Shown piece by piece: positions 41,482 through 53,278 of a stretch of 64,000 nucleotides of DNA. The translations under genes were made by a program, and so were the position numbers. The stretch is from the NCBI GenBank assembly GCA_030063045.1, contig JAQSEB010000085.1, positions 496,001-560,000 of the forward strand. The letters run 5' to 3'. Numbering within the stretch: the stretch's first letter is position 1; every line of letters begins with the position of its first letter. This DNA comes from Pratylenchus scribneri (lineage: Eukaryota; Nematoda; Chromadorea; Rhabditida; Pratylenchidae). The notes under the pieces are model-generated. The model was not told the origin of the DNA, did no database searches, and was given only the letters and a program-made list of their open reading frames with translations.

Positions 41482-44400
41482 ATGGCTTCATTAAGCTGTG
41501 AAAGTGATTCCGGAGAAATGGTTTGCTTCAATTTAATTTTTTTATAATTAAAATTTAATCATCTTTAGGCCTCAACCACGGCGGATGAGGTCGAGGAATC
41601 ATCGAGACATTCAACAACGGAAGATTCAGCGGATGAGAGCACAACGGACACTGATTCAAACCGCGGGAGTCCAACAACATCAAGGTTCAAGGGCAGTAGG
41701 AATTTGACACCAAAAGAAGGGAAGAAATATGCGAATGGACTTTTGGATGCCAAAAAACTTAGTAAGTCATAGTTTTTAGTAATTTTTTTAATTACTAATT
41801 TTAATTAATTACTAAAAATCAATAAAATTACTAAATAAATATTCTGAAATTTTAAAAGATGTACAAAGTGACACGGAGACGAAGAATTTGCTGGATGATA
41901 TTGGTGAAGATTTTGACGAGGATTATTTAAATTTACAAGAAAATGGAATAGATTTGGGTAATTAAAAATTTATTCCTCAATTTAATTCCAATTTTGCAGA
42001 TCCAAAAATGTTTGAACTTTCCGATGAACAATTGAATTATTACACAAATTGTTTCCTATATTTATTGGAGAAAACGCAGGTTTTTTTGATTTAATGGAAA
42101 TTTAGTAAAAAATTCATTTAGGGTTTTGCCACTTTGCAAGGCGCACTCCAAGGCTCCGATCGATTTGTGTTGGATTTTTTCCGAAAAAGTGGCCTGGACG
42201 ATTTGAATTTGTCAAGAATTTGGTCGCTGAGCGATATAAATGAGGACGGCTTCCTCAATTTCAACGAATTCATCACCGCAATGCATTTGGTCATTCTGCA
42301 TCTTAAGGTTTCCAATTTTGGAAGAATTTTTAAATAAACATTTTAAACTTCCAATTTTTTGATGAGAATAAATTATTAATAGGGATTGAATTTTAACTCA
42401 CAAAAATCGCAAAATGGTATTTATTTATGTTGTTTGGTGAATCTGTTAATCAAAATTGATTTCGGGAACCTCAAAATAGGTGATTTTTCGATTTTAATGT
42501 ATTTTTAATTAAATTTTTCCTGAAAAAGTACCAAAATAAACAAAATAGGTCAAGCATGCAGTTAATACGCAGAATCATCGATTTAGGCATTCCTTTTTCT
42601 CATCAATTCTGGATTAGAATCAAAGCCTAAAAATCAGCTAACTAATTAACGTAAATATCTGTTAGAAGGTAGAAGCCCATGGGCTTAAAATTTCGGGTCC
42701 CTCCAAATGAGGAAAAATCAAAATTTTTATATTCCACCTTAAAATTCTGAAAAATAATTAGAGACTGGTCGTCTAGCTAATAGAGAATTTGTTAAATGGT
42801 AATAATATAAACCATACTTTTTTCTCTCCTATTAATCTGACAATTACCGGATTATCTAATAATAAATTACAAATAAAAAAAATTTCCCATCCAATTTTAT
42901 ATTCAATTCATTGTCATTTTTGCAGGGTTGTGTGCCAATTCCCAATCAGTTGCCCTCGCTGGCTCGTCCCCCAAACACTCCAACCCGTGCATTGATCCAA
43001 TTCGACAATGGCAGCATCGGTGCTTTCCCAAATAGTTTGGCCGATTCCACCAGTGATTCTTCCACAAAAATCATCAGTGAATGCATTTCATCCAGCAGTG
43101 GTGGGAATAACAGTCAACAAATGATTGGAAGTTTGAGTGGAAATCATCAGCAAGGTAGGATGTTTTTTATTATTAAATTATTTAGAAGCCATTTCGAATT
43201 ATTGTAGTTTGACGAAAAATACAATGTAGAGTATATAAAAATGCATAAAAACAATAATCAAACCCGAAAAAAATTATTGGCCTCGGAGCGGATTCGAACC
43301 CGAGACCTTAATTTTACAAACTGAAGGGCCTTCTCGTTTCGGCTAAAATAATTTTAGATGTTTTTGATAAAATTTTCAAATTCTTATCAGCTTAATCAAA
43401 GATTTTTTCTGGTAAAATCTTTATTAACTCTAGGCCAAAACCTAGCCTTAATCTGACCCTTTAGCCTGCACCCAATTTCCCGATACTTTTCAATTTTCAT
43501 GAGGATTTTAATTAAATTTAACTTAGAATAAATGCCGAAATTTTAGATTTAATTTTATAAATTTTTTTGAATAATAATTAATAATAAAATAACACTTTCC
43601 TCAATAGATAATCATCAAAAAAAAGTATTTTTTTCCTTTATTTTAGTATTTTTTTCCAGAATTTGAAAAACAACGACAATATCCGCTGGCCATTCCAAAC
43701 AATAAAAATAAATTGGCTAGCTGTGCCATTGTTGCCCCATCATTGCCCAACAAAACATCCGCCGATGCCAAGCAACATTCCTTCTCCGATGATCATCTTC
43801 ATTCCAACAGTGGAAATGAGCATCGGGAAATTTTGTCAATTGCCAAATTTTCTGATGTTCCACCATTGTTGGTTGACAGTCAACCAACTGCATTAAATGG
43901 TTTAATTTTTATAAAATAATTTTAAAATTTATTTTTAAAATTTTTAGCAGCCACAACTTCGAAAATTTTACCGGAATTTGCACAATTGTTGGCCTCAAGT
44001 TCACGTGGACCACCTCCACAACCACCACACCGCGATTATCAGGATGGAGGGGCAAAGGGCCACGGTAATTTTTCAATAAAAAAATCCAATGAAAATTGAA
44101 AGAAAAATATTTAATTAGCCGAAAAACGATAAATTATTTTTGTTTTTTTAGTTTAGTTTTAAAACCAATTCTAACTTATGGTTTTGAACCATTAAACCAA
44201 ATTGGGTTTAAACCGTTTAATATACCCTTTAATTGTTGACCAAATCATAACCAAATTATATACCATTCAATGCGTCATGACCAGCTCTATCCAAATTGGG
44301 TATTATTTGGTTTGCGGTTTGGGAATGTAGGATAAACCTTTAAACCATTATTATTTTGGCTTAAGCAGTACGTTTTTCGGCAAATTAAATTTAAATTAAA

Positions 44401-45336
44401 ATAATAAAAAGTTAAACAATTTTAATTTTAGGAAGAAGTGTGAGTCTAGACTTGAAGACATTTTCTGCATTTTCTCCAGTTTCTCGGATTAATAAAGAGT
44501 ACGAAAAGAGGGAAGGGAAATATCTAAGAAATTATAAAATATTCAGTCATAAAAGTGTGGATGAACCCCATGGTTTGGTCAATGTTTTCCTTCCGGCCAC
44601 TGCCAATCAAACAACAACAAATGCAACATCGACGCCAGAACTAATGCAAAAAAGGGGCCAACTTGTCGACAGATCCGTTCAAACAATGGAAATTGCACAA
44701 AATTTGATTTCAACGGGGACCCAAACCACTTCTACGGGGACAGGTTTCTTACCTTTTCATTTATTTAATGGAATTTTTTATTGATTTTTAATTAAAATTT
44801 CCAATATTTAGTAAAATTTAACGGATTTAGTATCTCTTTTCGTCTAAAAAAAGTATTGAATTTATAAAAAATTTCTTAAAATGCCTGCCGAGTCCGAAAA
44901 AAATAACTTCCTTTGAGCGGATTCGAACCCGAGACCTCTAAATTTTCTAAAAATGAAGCCCTGGGTCGAAAAATGTCAAAAAAAAATTGGAAAAAAATCA
45001 TAACCAGACTGTAGCGTTAATTTAAGCCTTAAGCCGGTACTTAGGCTCAAAAAGTTAAGCTTAATAATAATTCCAAATTTTTACGCAGATGAATTGTCCG
45101 AGGAAAACTTGGCCCTTTGCATTCGTGACCTGGACAACCATAAACTTTCGCCAAAAGAACGATGCCAACTCCTTCAACGAATCAATGAACAATTGGAGCT
45201 GGAGAGATCAACCCTAATGCAAGTTCGCCTTCAAGTCCAACTGCGAATTGAGGAGGCGGAACAGGAATTACAGCCGCCAAAAGGCTTCGATGGATCATCG
45301 TCAAGAAGCAGTGGGAATAAGCCAACAACATTATAG
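41482..45336 (+). CDS. reps1: REPS-type EH-domain protein (RalBP1-associated)
   Basis: About nine exons; starts MASLSCESDSGEMASTTADE and ends SSRSSGNKPTTL with the stop at 45334-45336. One EH domain is clear (FELSDEQLNYYTNCFLYLLE, FVLDFFRKSGLDDLNLSRIW, calcium-loop DINEDGFLNFNEF, ITAMHLVI, then GCVPIPNQLPSLARP, as in the second EH of vertebrate REPS). The middle is Ser/Asn-rich with a PPPQPPHRDY proline motif; the C-terminus is a coiled coil (LLQRINEQLELERSTLMQVR), where REPS proteins bind RalBP1. The family acts in receptor endocytosis downstream of Ral. The ATG is directly behind a CTACTATAG acceptor, 167 bp after POLE3. Introns hold SINE-like and family B repeats. Confidence 0.9.
42640..42790. 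repeat. MITE family D fragment (REPS intron)
   Basis: Contains GTAAATATCTGTTAGAAGGT, TAGAAGCCCATGGGCTTAAA and CTAGCTAATAGAGAATTT, related to the TACCGTATTT family; ends are eroded. Confidence 0.4.
43225..43400 (-). repeat. tRNA-derived SINE-like element, copy 2 (REPS intron)
   Basis: On the minus strand AAGGTCTCGGGTTCGAATCC and GCTCCGAGGCC are followed by a TTTATGCATTTTTATA tail. Opposite orientation to copy 1. Confidence 0.8.
44140..44350. repeat. TTTAAACC-rich repeat family B, copy 6 (REPS intron)
   Basis: Contains AAAACCAATTCTAACTTATG, ATTGGGTTTAAACCGTTTAA, CCATTCAATGCGTCATGACC and CCAAATTGGGTATTATTTGG, an especially complete copy. Confidence 0.8.
44830..45000 (-). repeat. tRNA-derived SINE-like element, copy 3 (REPS intron)
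   Basis: On the minus strand GAGGTCTCGGGTTCGAATCC and GCTCAAAGGAAG, with upstream TTCGACCCAGGGCTTCATTT and a downstream AT-rich tail. Box B is exact. Confidence 0.8.
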
Positions 45337-46601
45337 CAGAACGAAATGGATGGAAAATTCAAAACAAATTTAATAATAATTAATTATTATTCGCTTGCTA
45401 GCCATCAATAAATTTTAATTTTATTAATTATCTAATTTTATTTGTTACAATTAAAATTTTGGAAATTGGCCAAATCATCAGGAATTAGGGAAATCTCGCC
45501 TTCTAGACTTCTACGGACTCGAGAATAAGCTCATACGATTCGGCAGAGTCTTTTTTACTATAAGAAATTTCCATTTCAAAAAGGTATGGGTTTATTTTGA
45601 AAAGTTGAACCGTTATTTAAACCCAAACCGGTTTTGGTTTACCAACTTTTGACCAAGTCTTAATACCGGTTTGTAATTTAAACTTCATAGACTAAATCGA
45701 CAATGCCGAGTCGAATGAGCCTATCCTCGAGTCCGTACGAAAACTATAAGCCGAAATTCCCAAAATTAGCTGGCCCAATATTTAGCTAAAATTCCGGAAT
45801 TAATCAATTTTCAATATTTTTGTCTGTAACATATTCATAAAATCCTCATATATTTCCCTTTCGTTTTTATGGCCACATCCCCTTTTCCATCCCAATTTTA
45901 TTATTCAATTCTTGCATCGAATTTTGTTAATTCCCAAAATAATCAAATCAATATTTCCTTCCACAATAATTTAGAACATTTTAAATTTAACAAATTGTGA
46001 TGATTACCAAAATTGATTGATGATGAAAAAACACAAAGCTTATTTGTTTGTAATTTGTGTAGAAGAATTGAATAAAAAATAATTTATAAATTGTGGAACA
46101 GAGCAGTTTTTGATGTAAATGAATGAATTGAATTGGTTTGAAGTTAAAAAATTGAAACGAACAAATTCCGAAAAAACATCAAATAGAGTAAATTAAATTG
46201 GTGGTGGATAAACGCAAAGTTAAATTAATTTATGGATTAGGGAGGAAAACAAACAAAAAACTTCAACACTTTTTTGGGTGGGTCATTCAAATTTCAAATC
46301 ATAATCGTAAAATTAATCCAAAATTTTATGGTGAATTAAAAAATGGATGGAAATACAAAGCGAAGAGAGGAAATTTATGTTTTTTTGATGTTGGGTCAGG
46401 TCAAAGAAAATGGAGAAAATTAACTTAAAACAAAGCAAAATAGGTTTGGGGTTTATAATATTGAAAATTGGGTCCGATCAAAATGAATAAAAACTAAAAT
46501 TAAAAAAAATGAATCAAATCCAAATAAAGTCTCAAATCCAAACATCATCATCATTTCGCTAAATAATCATCCTTCTTTTCCTCCATTCATAGTGCATCCA
46601 T
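45337..46601. other. Intergenic region between convergent REPS and FUBP genes
   Basis: AT-rich 3' flank. A short family B-like piece is at 45575-45700 (CCGGTTTTGGTTTACC). An open frame at 46198-46428 (MVVDKRKVKLIYGLGRKTNK) is basic but has no context. Nothing else is recognised. Confidence 0.5.
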
Positions 46602-49600
46602 TTATTGAAGGTAAAGCTGTTGCTGGGGACGCGGTTGTTGTTGCGGGACAGCCTGATTCTGCTTCATTTGTTGCTCAATCAAATTCGCTTGGTCATGCAT
46701 TCCTTTGAATAATTTGTTGTTAAAATTATTATAATTCGATCAGATTTGCAATTTATAGTTTATAAAAGTGCATAAAAATTTGCATCAAGCCCGGAAAAAA
46801 AAATAACTTTCTCTGGACTGATTCGAACCCCGAGACCTCCTAAATTTTTAAAAGTGACGAGTCATCTCCCTCTTTGGATCGAAAATTTTTAAAATTTTTT
46901 TGTTCTAAAGAAATATATATTAGAAATTAGAATGTATTAAAGATAATACAAGTGACAAAAACCAAAAAATATTTTCCGCGGACTAAGCGGATTTGAACAC
47001 GAGAGACGAGACCCTAAATTTTGTAAGTGAAGGGTCCCTTTTTTTGGTAAAATCTGTATAAACCCTAGCCAGCCTAAAGCTCATATTTAACCAAATTTTA
47101 TTAGTTATTCACTAACCCATTGTGCGATAATACTCAGCCCATTGAGCACTGTAGTCGGGTTGGCCAGTTTGTGGATTGATGGCCGGTGCACCTAAATATT
47201 TCAAAATTAAATCCACTTTTCGGTTATTAGGTAATATACGGAACTTTTTGTTTGTGGATCTATCCGGGTGAGTGATAGCTCGTTTGAAAGAGTTCGCCGA
47301 GCTGAGTCGAACTAGGGGTGGGCGAAGTCTGAAAACCCCCCAGGGGCTGAGATACAGTATGCCGAAATTTGAAAAAGTGAAGGGTCCCCCCTATGGGTCG
47401 AAACTCGAAAAATTTTTAAAATTTTTTTTCGGTCAATTATAGCTAAATCGAAGCGTCTCGATGAGAGGAGTCCGAATCTGCCATTGGTTTCGCATAAAAC
47501 CGAAAAATAAAAAAGTTATGGCCATTTTTCTTTCAGAATTGGGGCTAAGTTTAGGGGTTAGGATTAGGGTTGGGGCTAGGGTTAGGGCTTAGGGGCTCGG
47601 AGGATAGGAGTCTTAAAGAAGTCTAACATATCGCCGGGTTGTAATTTTGTCAAAAAATAATATTCTAGGTTGCGCGGCAACATGCGCAACTTTGTAAAAG
47701 TTGCCGAGCAACTCGGCGCAACTTCGCCCACCCCTAGTTCGACTCAGTTTTTCGAGCGCTTTCGAATGAGCTATCATTCACCCGAATCGGTTCGGAAATA
47801 AAAAGTTCCGTATACGCCCTAATTTTCCAATTTTCAAGTCAAAAAAAATTGTACCTCCCGTCATTCCCTGCTGCTGACCACCACCACCACCACCAACGCC
47901 GGCATTTCCCATCGCCAATTGTTGTTGCGGTTGGCCAACTTGTTGCGGCATTTGATGTGTCTGTTGCACTTGGTGAGCTTGTTGGAATTGTGGTGCTTGC
48001 GAAACGGCGGTGGCCATTGCCCCGGGGATGGTCTGGTAATGTTGGGCGGCGGCGGCGCCAAATTGAGGTTGAGCGGCGGCTGCGGTGGCGCTGGCAAATC
48101 CGGTCTGTTGCTGTTGGTTGTAGTATTGATTCCACACGGATGGGTCTTGCACTTGTGAGGTTGGTGCCGTATCTTGACAATTTTTGGAATTAATTTTATA
48201 AACTTTTTGTAATTAATTTGGTGAAAAAATATTAAATTTGTCGAAAAAGAGTATTAAAATAATAATAATAGTTTAAAGGTTTGGGTTTATCCTACATTCA
48301 TAAACCCCCTTAGCCTATCCCAATTTGAATAGAGCTCTGGTCAAGACGTATTGAATGGTATATAAATTTTAATGGTTTGGTCAACAATTAAAGGGTATTA
48401 AATGGTTTGAACCCATTTTGGTTTATTGGTTCAAAACCAAAAGTTAGAATTGGTTTTAAACCCAAAACATAACATAATCAATATGCGTTTTGATTGAGAT
48501 TTATCGATAATGTAAAGGTTTAGTTTTTGTGCTGAATTTTTTCCACATTTTATTCTTTTATAAATTAATTTCTTAATTAATTTTATAATAAACGAACTGA
48601 ATGGTTGCGGATTTGTGGGTCCATACGGATTGCCAACCGCCGTGAGTTGTGGTGCCGCCGCTGTGGTCAGTGCCGTTGCCCCAACAGTCCCATGGAATGG
48701 CGGCAGCGGGGTGCCCGGTGCCAAATCGCCCACTTTGATGCGAATGATGTGTTGGACATGATGGATTTGATAGGGAGTCCCACGGATGACAAAAACTTTC
48801 TCATTTGAGTTGGGTGGAGAGTCACGGCTCAGCTCAACATGGGCATTGGTTTCATTGCAAATCTGTGGTGAGAAATATTTTTGCATAAATTAAAATTATA
48901 CTATTTTTAAAACTTAAGGTCTAGAATTTTTAAAAAACATAAGATCTAGGCTTTTTTAAAAAAAACTTCTAGGCTAGGTTTTTAAAAACTTAAAGTCAAG
49001 ATTTTTAAAAAACTAAAGGTCTAGGCTTTCAAAAACTAAACATCTAATTTTTAAAAAAACTAAAGGTCTAGATTTTTTAAAATCTAGATTTTAAAAACTT
49101 ATGTCTAGATTTTTTAAAAAATTTAAGGTCTAAATTTTTTAAAAACTTAAGGACCTAGTTTATTTTGCCATTTTTATGTGTCACAAACCGATTTGATGGT
49201 GTCCCCTCCTTTGCCAATGACCAATCCAGTTTTGTTTGCGGGCACATGCATATAGAATGTCTCTTGCGGTTGGGTGCCACCGGTGCTTCGGGTGACCAGC
49301 TCGGAAATTTTCGCCGTTGCGTGACTGATTTGCTCCGGTGTTCCCTGGATGATGGCACAACGCTCTTGCAAATTCGGATCTGGAATATCTGAATGTTATC
49401 AATCTTTTACTAAAATGTGCAAATTTTATTTAATTTTTAATGTTCATTTTTGGTTAAAATTTGAAACCATGTAAAAATTTCAAATGGAATAAAACCCAAA
49501 AATATTTTTATTTAGCGCATTTATGACACTCCATAATCGATCAATAAAACAATTAGGGAGTTCTTAAGATGCGCAAAAACCCATTGGCTTAGGTTGGCTA

Positions 49601-52363
49601 GGACTTTTTTTTTGAAAATTTTCGACCTCAAGATGGGACTTATTTAAAAATTTAGGTCTCGGGTTCGATTCCGCTCCGAGGAAGGTATTTTTTCTCGAAG
49701 TTGGTTGTCACTTTTATGAACTTTTATATATTTTCTACAATACATTTTTGGTCGAAATACAGTAATTAGAACCAAAAACCCAACCATAAATTCGTTAGTT
49801 CTACCCCAAGTTATCAATTCCCCCTGCATGACAAACCATCAGTTTTGAATTGAATTTTGGCGCCGGTCTCCTGGGCCAATCGCTTGATCGTCTCACCGCC
49901 TTTGCCAATGATTATGCCCACCGATGAGCGGGGCACAATCACTTCGCCCACCGATTTTGGTCCGGCCCCGGTGCGCAGCGCTTGTTGAATGTTCGGTTGG
50001 GTGTTGGTATCGCTGGTGATCAGACTTTCAATGATGCGTTTTGCCGCCTCCACTTTGTCCGGTGGGCCCGAAATGCGCAGCGGTTTCTGTGTTAAAATGT
50101 GTTTTGGGTGAATAATCACTAATATTGAGAACATACCGCTCCCATGGTCACTTGATGGCTTTCTTGGACTAACATCATTTTGACGCCCATTTGTTCCTTA
50201 GAAATGCGATTAATATTGGTTTTGACTATTAATTCAACCTGTAATCCTTTGATGGTCTCCCCGTTCTTGCCAATGATGAGACCGCATTTTGTGCCGGGAA
50301 TGCTCAGCTCAATGTTGGCCATTTGGCCGCCACCACCGCCATTTTGCATTCCACCGCCACCCGGTTGACTACGGGCACCGCGCTCCAGGACGTCATGGAT
50401 CAATTGTCGTGCTTTGCTGAAAGTGATTGTGGATGTAAATTACTCTTTTAATCTTAGGGTTTTTGGGTCATCTTTATCTTTTGGTCATCTTTAGGTTTTT
50501 GGTCATCTTTAGGTTTTTGGCCGTCTTAAGGTTTTTGGGCTATTTTAAGGTTTTCTGGGCCATCTTAAGGTTTTCTGGGCCATCTTAAGGTTTTTGGACT
50601 ATCTTAAGATTTTTGTGAGCCATCTTAAGGTCTTTTGGATCATCTTAAGGTTTTTGGACTATCTTAAGGTTTTTGGACTATCTTAAGGTTTTTGTGAGCC
50701 ATCTTAAGGTCTTTTGGATCATCTTAAGGTCTTTTGGATCATCTTAAGGTCTTTTGGATCATCTTAAGGTCTTTTGGCCATCTTAAGGTCTTTTGGCCAT
50801 CTTAAGGTCTTTTGACCATCTTAAGGTCTTTTGGCCATCTTAAGGTCTTTTGGCCATCTTAAGGTCTTTTGACCATCTTAAGGTCTTTTGGCCATCTTAA
50901 GGTCTTTTGGCCATCTTAAGGTCTTTTGACCATCTTAAGGTTTTATGTGCCATCTTAAGGTCTTTTGGCCATCTTAAGGTCTTTTGACCATCTTAAGGTT
51001 TTATGTGCCATCTTAAGGTCTTTTGGATCACCTTAGTTTTTTTTGGCCAACTCTTTAACAAAATTTCGTATAAGAATAATAAACTAACTCGATGCAAAAA
51101 CGTGGCCCTTGCAGAGTGCATTGACGAAAACCGCTCATGTTGCTTTCACCGGCCATTTGGACTCGACAGCCCGATTGCTGTTGAATCAGCTGAATTTGTT
51201 CACCGCCGCGTCCAATGACTAAAATTGTGAGATTTTAGTAAATTTTTAATTGTGGAAAAACTCACTAAGTCCAACCGAAGTTTCGGGGATGTCCACTGTC
51301 TCCATGAGTTGCTCGCCTACCGGTGCACCCATTCCCATGCTTGCCATTTTTTGTTGGTCCTCCTGTTGGTCGTTGGTGGATGTGTTGGTTTTTTCGCGTT
51401 TGATCGGACAAACTGAAAAATGATTATTGGTTATTTTGGTTTATTTGTGGTTCTTTTTAGTTTTTGGGATGTATTTTAGGCACATTTTAAATATATGTTG
51501 AAAATATGAACCATGCAAATTTGTAAAAAATGTATGAAAAATTTGTTCAAATATTGGCAAACCGTAATCAATGCCTATGAAATATGTGTGTGAAAATGTG
51601 TGAAATACGTATGTGGTCAAAAATTTATGTGGGCAAATCAAAAATGTGGGCAAATATGTATGATGGAATGGATTAGTTCACATACAATTCAAATCGTCCG
51701 ATGAATTTGCCCTCTTTTGTCCTCCGTTTGTTGATGATGATGCAGTGAGCTAGAAATGAACGCATAATGATAAAATTTTTGGGGTAATAATTATCGAGGC
51801 TGAGGAGAATGGACACTGTCCAGGCGCCCATGGCCTCTTTGTGTGGTGTCATTTGAAAATATGTATAAATACACACTAACATTAATAAATGTAATGTAAT
51901 GTATATGTAAATTTATTTAAAATATACGAAAAATTCAAAATTTATTTATGGCACATTCAATAAAAATCAATGAACTTTGTTTTATCAATTTATTAATATT
52001 TAAATCAATAAATTCAAAAAAATGGAAATTGTGATCATATCAATCATAAAAATCAATGATAAATGGTAAAAATTAACATCAAAAATTTTAAAAACCATAT
52101 ATAATCATATCACCATTAAATTTTGTGAAGCAATAAAAAATTCTACCCGTAAATGTGAAAAATGAAATTTTAAAAACCATTCAATGTAAAAAATGTTGGA
52201 AATATCAAATATATGTGTGGATTGGATTTTGAAATTTTTTTTAGTACTTAACAAAGGCCATAATTTTTAATAATCAATTAGGGAATACCTTTTTGGCGCG
52301 CTGCAAGGCTGTATTTAACTCGGATTCTTCTATGCTGTATTGTCCGGTGCTGCTGTCTTTCAT
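46602..52363 (-). CDS. FUSE-binding-protein-like KH protein (FUBP/KSRP family)
   Basis: About eleven exons, minus strand. The N-terminus MKDSSTGQYSIEESELNTAL leads to QRAKK, GGQKRANSSDD and KREKTNTSTN, as in FUBP1-3. Four KH domains follow with GXXG loops GRGG, GKNG, GKGG and GKGG (IIGKNGETIKGLQ, IIGKGGETIKRLAQETGAK, VIGKGGDTIKS). The C-terminal part is Gln/Ala/Gly-rich and carries NQYYNQQQQ and PDYSAQWAEYYR, the Tyr-rich activation motif of FUBPs; stop at 46602-46604. Family members bind single-stranded DNA or AU-rich RNA and regulate transcription, splicing or mRNA decay. The first exons are separated by long introns, and an in-frame extension upstream of the chosen Met cannot be excluded. 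Introns carry a fold-back element, SINE-like copies and two minisatellites. Confidence 0.93.
46740..46900 (-). repeat. tRNA-derived SINE-like element, copy 4 (FUBP intron)
   Basis: On the minus strand AGGTCTCGGGGTTCGAATCA (box B with one extra G) and a TTTATGCACTTTTATAAACT tail. Confidence 0.7.
46950..47095 (-). repeat. tRNA-derived SINE-like element, copy 5, degraded
   Basis: On the minus strand TCTCGTGTTCAAATCCGCTT (box B with changes) and GGGACCCTTCACTTACAAAA. It lies 60 bp from copy 4 in the same orientation. Confidence 0.55.
47235..47814. mobile_element. Fold-back element 1 (FUBP intron)
   Basis: Left end TATACGGAACTTTTTGTTTG with GTGAGTGATAGCTCGTTTGA and GAACTAGGGGTGGGCGAAG; right end CTTCGCCCACCCCTAGTTCG, GAGCTATCATTCACCCGAAT and AAAAAGTTCCGTATA. 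The arms of about 110 nt are inverted. The interior matches the left arm of the 57.4-kb element (CCCCCTATGGGTCGAA, CGTCTCGATGAGAGGAG) and holds a telomere-like GGGTTAGGGCTTAGGGG run. No ORF. Confidence 0.85.
48265..48505. repeat. TTTAAACC-rich repeat family B, copy 7 (FUBP intron)
   Basis: Reverse orientation: AGGTTTGGGTTTATCCTACA, GGTCAAGACGTATTGAATGG, AAGGGTATTAAATGGTTTGA and GGTTCAAAACCAAAAGTTAG. Confidence 0.75.
48905..49165 (+). repeat. Tandem array of ~20-24-bp AAAGGTCTAGATTTTT units (FUBP intron)
   Basis: About ten imperfect copies of TTTTAAAAAACTTAAGGTCTAGA-like units, with variants ACTAAAGGTCTAGGC and ACTTATGTCTAG. It is restricted to one intron between the KH4 exons. Confidence 0.8.
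49565..49775 (+). repeat. tRNA-derived SINE-like element, copy 6 (FUBP intron)
   Basis: TTAGGTTGGCTAGGAC, TTGAAAATTTTCGACC, then TTAGGTCTCGGGTTCGATTC and CGCTCCGAGGAAGG, then GGTTGTCACTTTTATGAACT and TTCTACAATACATTTTTGG. It aligns throughout with copy 1, so the two define a unit of about 190-200 bp. Confidence 0.85.
50455..51045 (+). repeat. 17-20-bp CATCTTAAGGTCTTTTGG minisatellite (FUBP intron)
   Basis: About 31 head-to-tail units of the type CATCTTAAGGTCTTTTGGC, with GATCATC, GACCATC, TTTTTGGACTATC and TTTATGTGCCATC variants arranged in higher-order triplets on the right (GGC, GGC, GAC). The left part is more degenerate. Wholly intronic between KH1 and KH2 exons. Confidence 0.95.
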
Positions 52364-53278
52364 CAGGCAAAAGCCATCAACAAGAAGAAAATAATTGTTT
52401 TTTGGTTGAATGAAAGCTTAAAACTGTCTGAAAATGATTGAGCTTTAACTTTGATAATGCTTTAAAATATTTTGTAATCAATTTAATTGGAGGTGGGAGC
52501 TAAGGACATAGGAGTAGGATAGGAGGGAGTGGGATCGAAAAATGGCATTGAGAAATTTAGAATAAAACTTGGTTGGCTTTTGGCTATCGGACTTCGAATA
52601 TATTGGTGGTATGGGCAAGTTAACAAGATGATTAAATCAGTGAAGGGAAGGCTCGGGTGAGTTACGTTCCCATCTTAACATTCATTCGATTTTAATTCCT
52701 GTGAATTGAGGATGAAGATGATAAATGAAAAATGATGGAAATGGAATGGAATGGAAAAATGGTTGAACAGAAAAATGGAAGAGATATTGGACATAGATAC
52801 AGAGATTACTATTCGCATTCGGGATCGATTGCGATGGCGTCATCTTATAGAGTTTTTCGCTACTTCTTTTTACTTTCTCCTCGCTTTCACTTTTACATAT
52901 TCTCGTTCTTTTCTCTGTTTAGTTAATGAAAAGCGAGGCTTGTTTTTTAGAAAATCATTTCGGAAAATTTTTCTTAAATTGTTTTCAAAAATTTTCAAAG
53001 TATTGGTTTCGATTTTTGCTTCATTTCGTCGATTTTTTCTTAAATTTTTTTGGTTTATTTTCCATCGATCGAAAAATCGATATTTGGGATCAAATTTCAT
53101 TTTTATTTCAAAATAAAATTGATGTGCCAATTCAAATTTTACACAACCCGAATTTTAGTTTTTCTTGTCTAGAAGAGAAGTTTTTCAGCTTAAAGCTTAG
53201 ACCAAAACCCAACTTAGCTTAATTTTATTCATCGTTCAACAATTTTATTTTTAGATTTTCTAAAAAACAAATTATAAA
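52364..53278. promoter_or_regulatory. Divergent intergenic region, FUBP / CDC73
   Basis: 915 bp between head-to-head genes. A GC-richer block lies at 52780-52850 (GGGATCGATTGCGATGGCG). ATCGATCGAAAAATCGAT near 53063-53080 is a palindrome. ATTTTATTTTTAG at 53243-53255 lies 23 nt before the CDC73 ATG and may be a spliced-leader acceptor. Open frames of ~120 codons here are F/K-rich and not convincing. Confidence 0.45.

Noticed and set aside
47839..48193. Several long open frames on both strands opposite the FUBP C-terminal exon
   Set aside because: They are shadows of the Gln/Ala/Gly-rich FUBP exon, which reads PDYSAQWAEYYR and Gln-rich sequence in the correct frame.
52751..53116. 121-codon Phe/Lys-rich frame between FUBP and CDC73
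   Set aside because: Low-complexity F/K/R composition from T- and A-runs, with an antisense frame of similar length; no splice or domain support.
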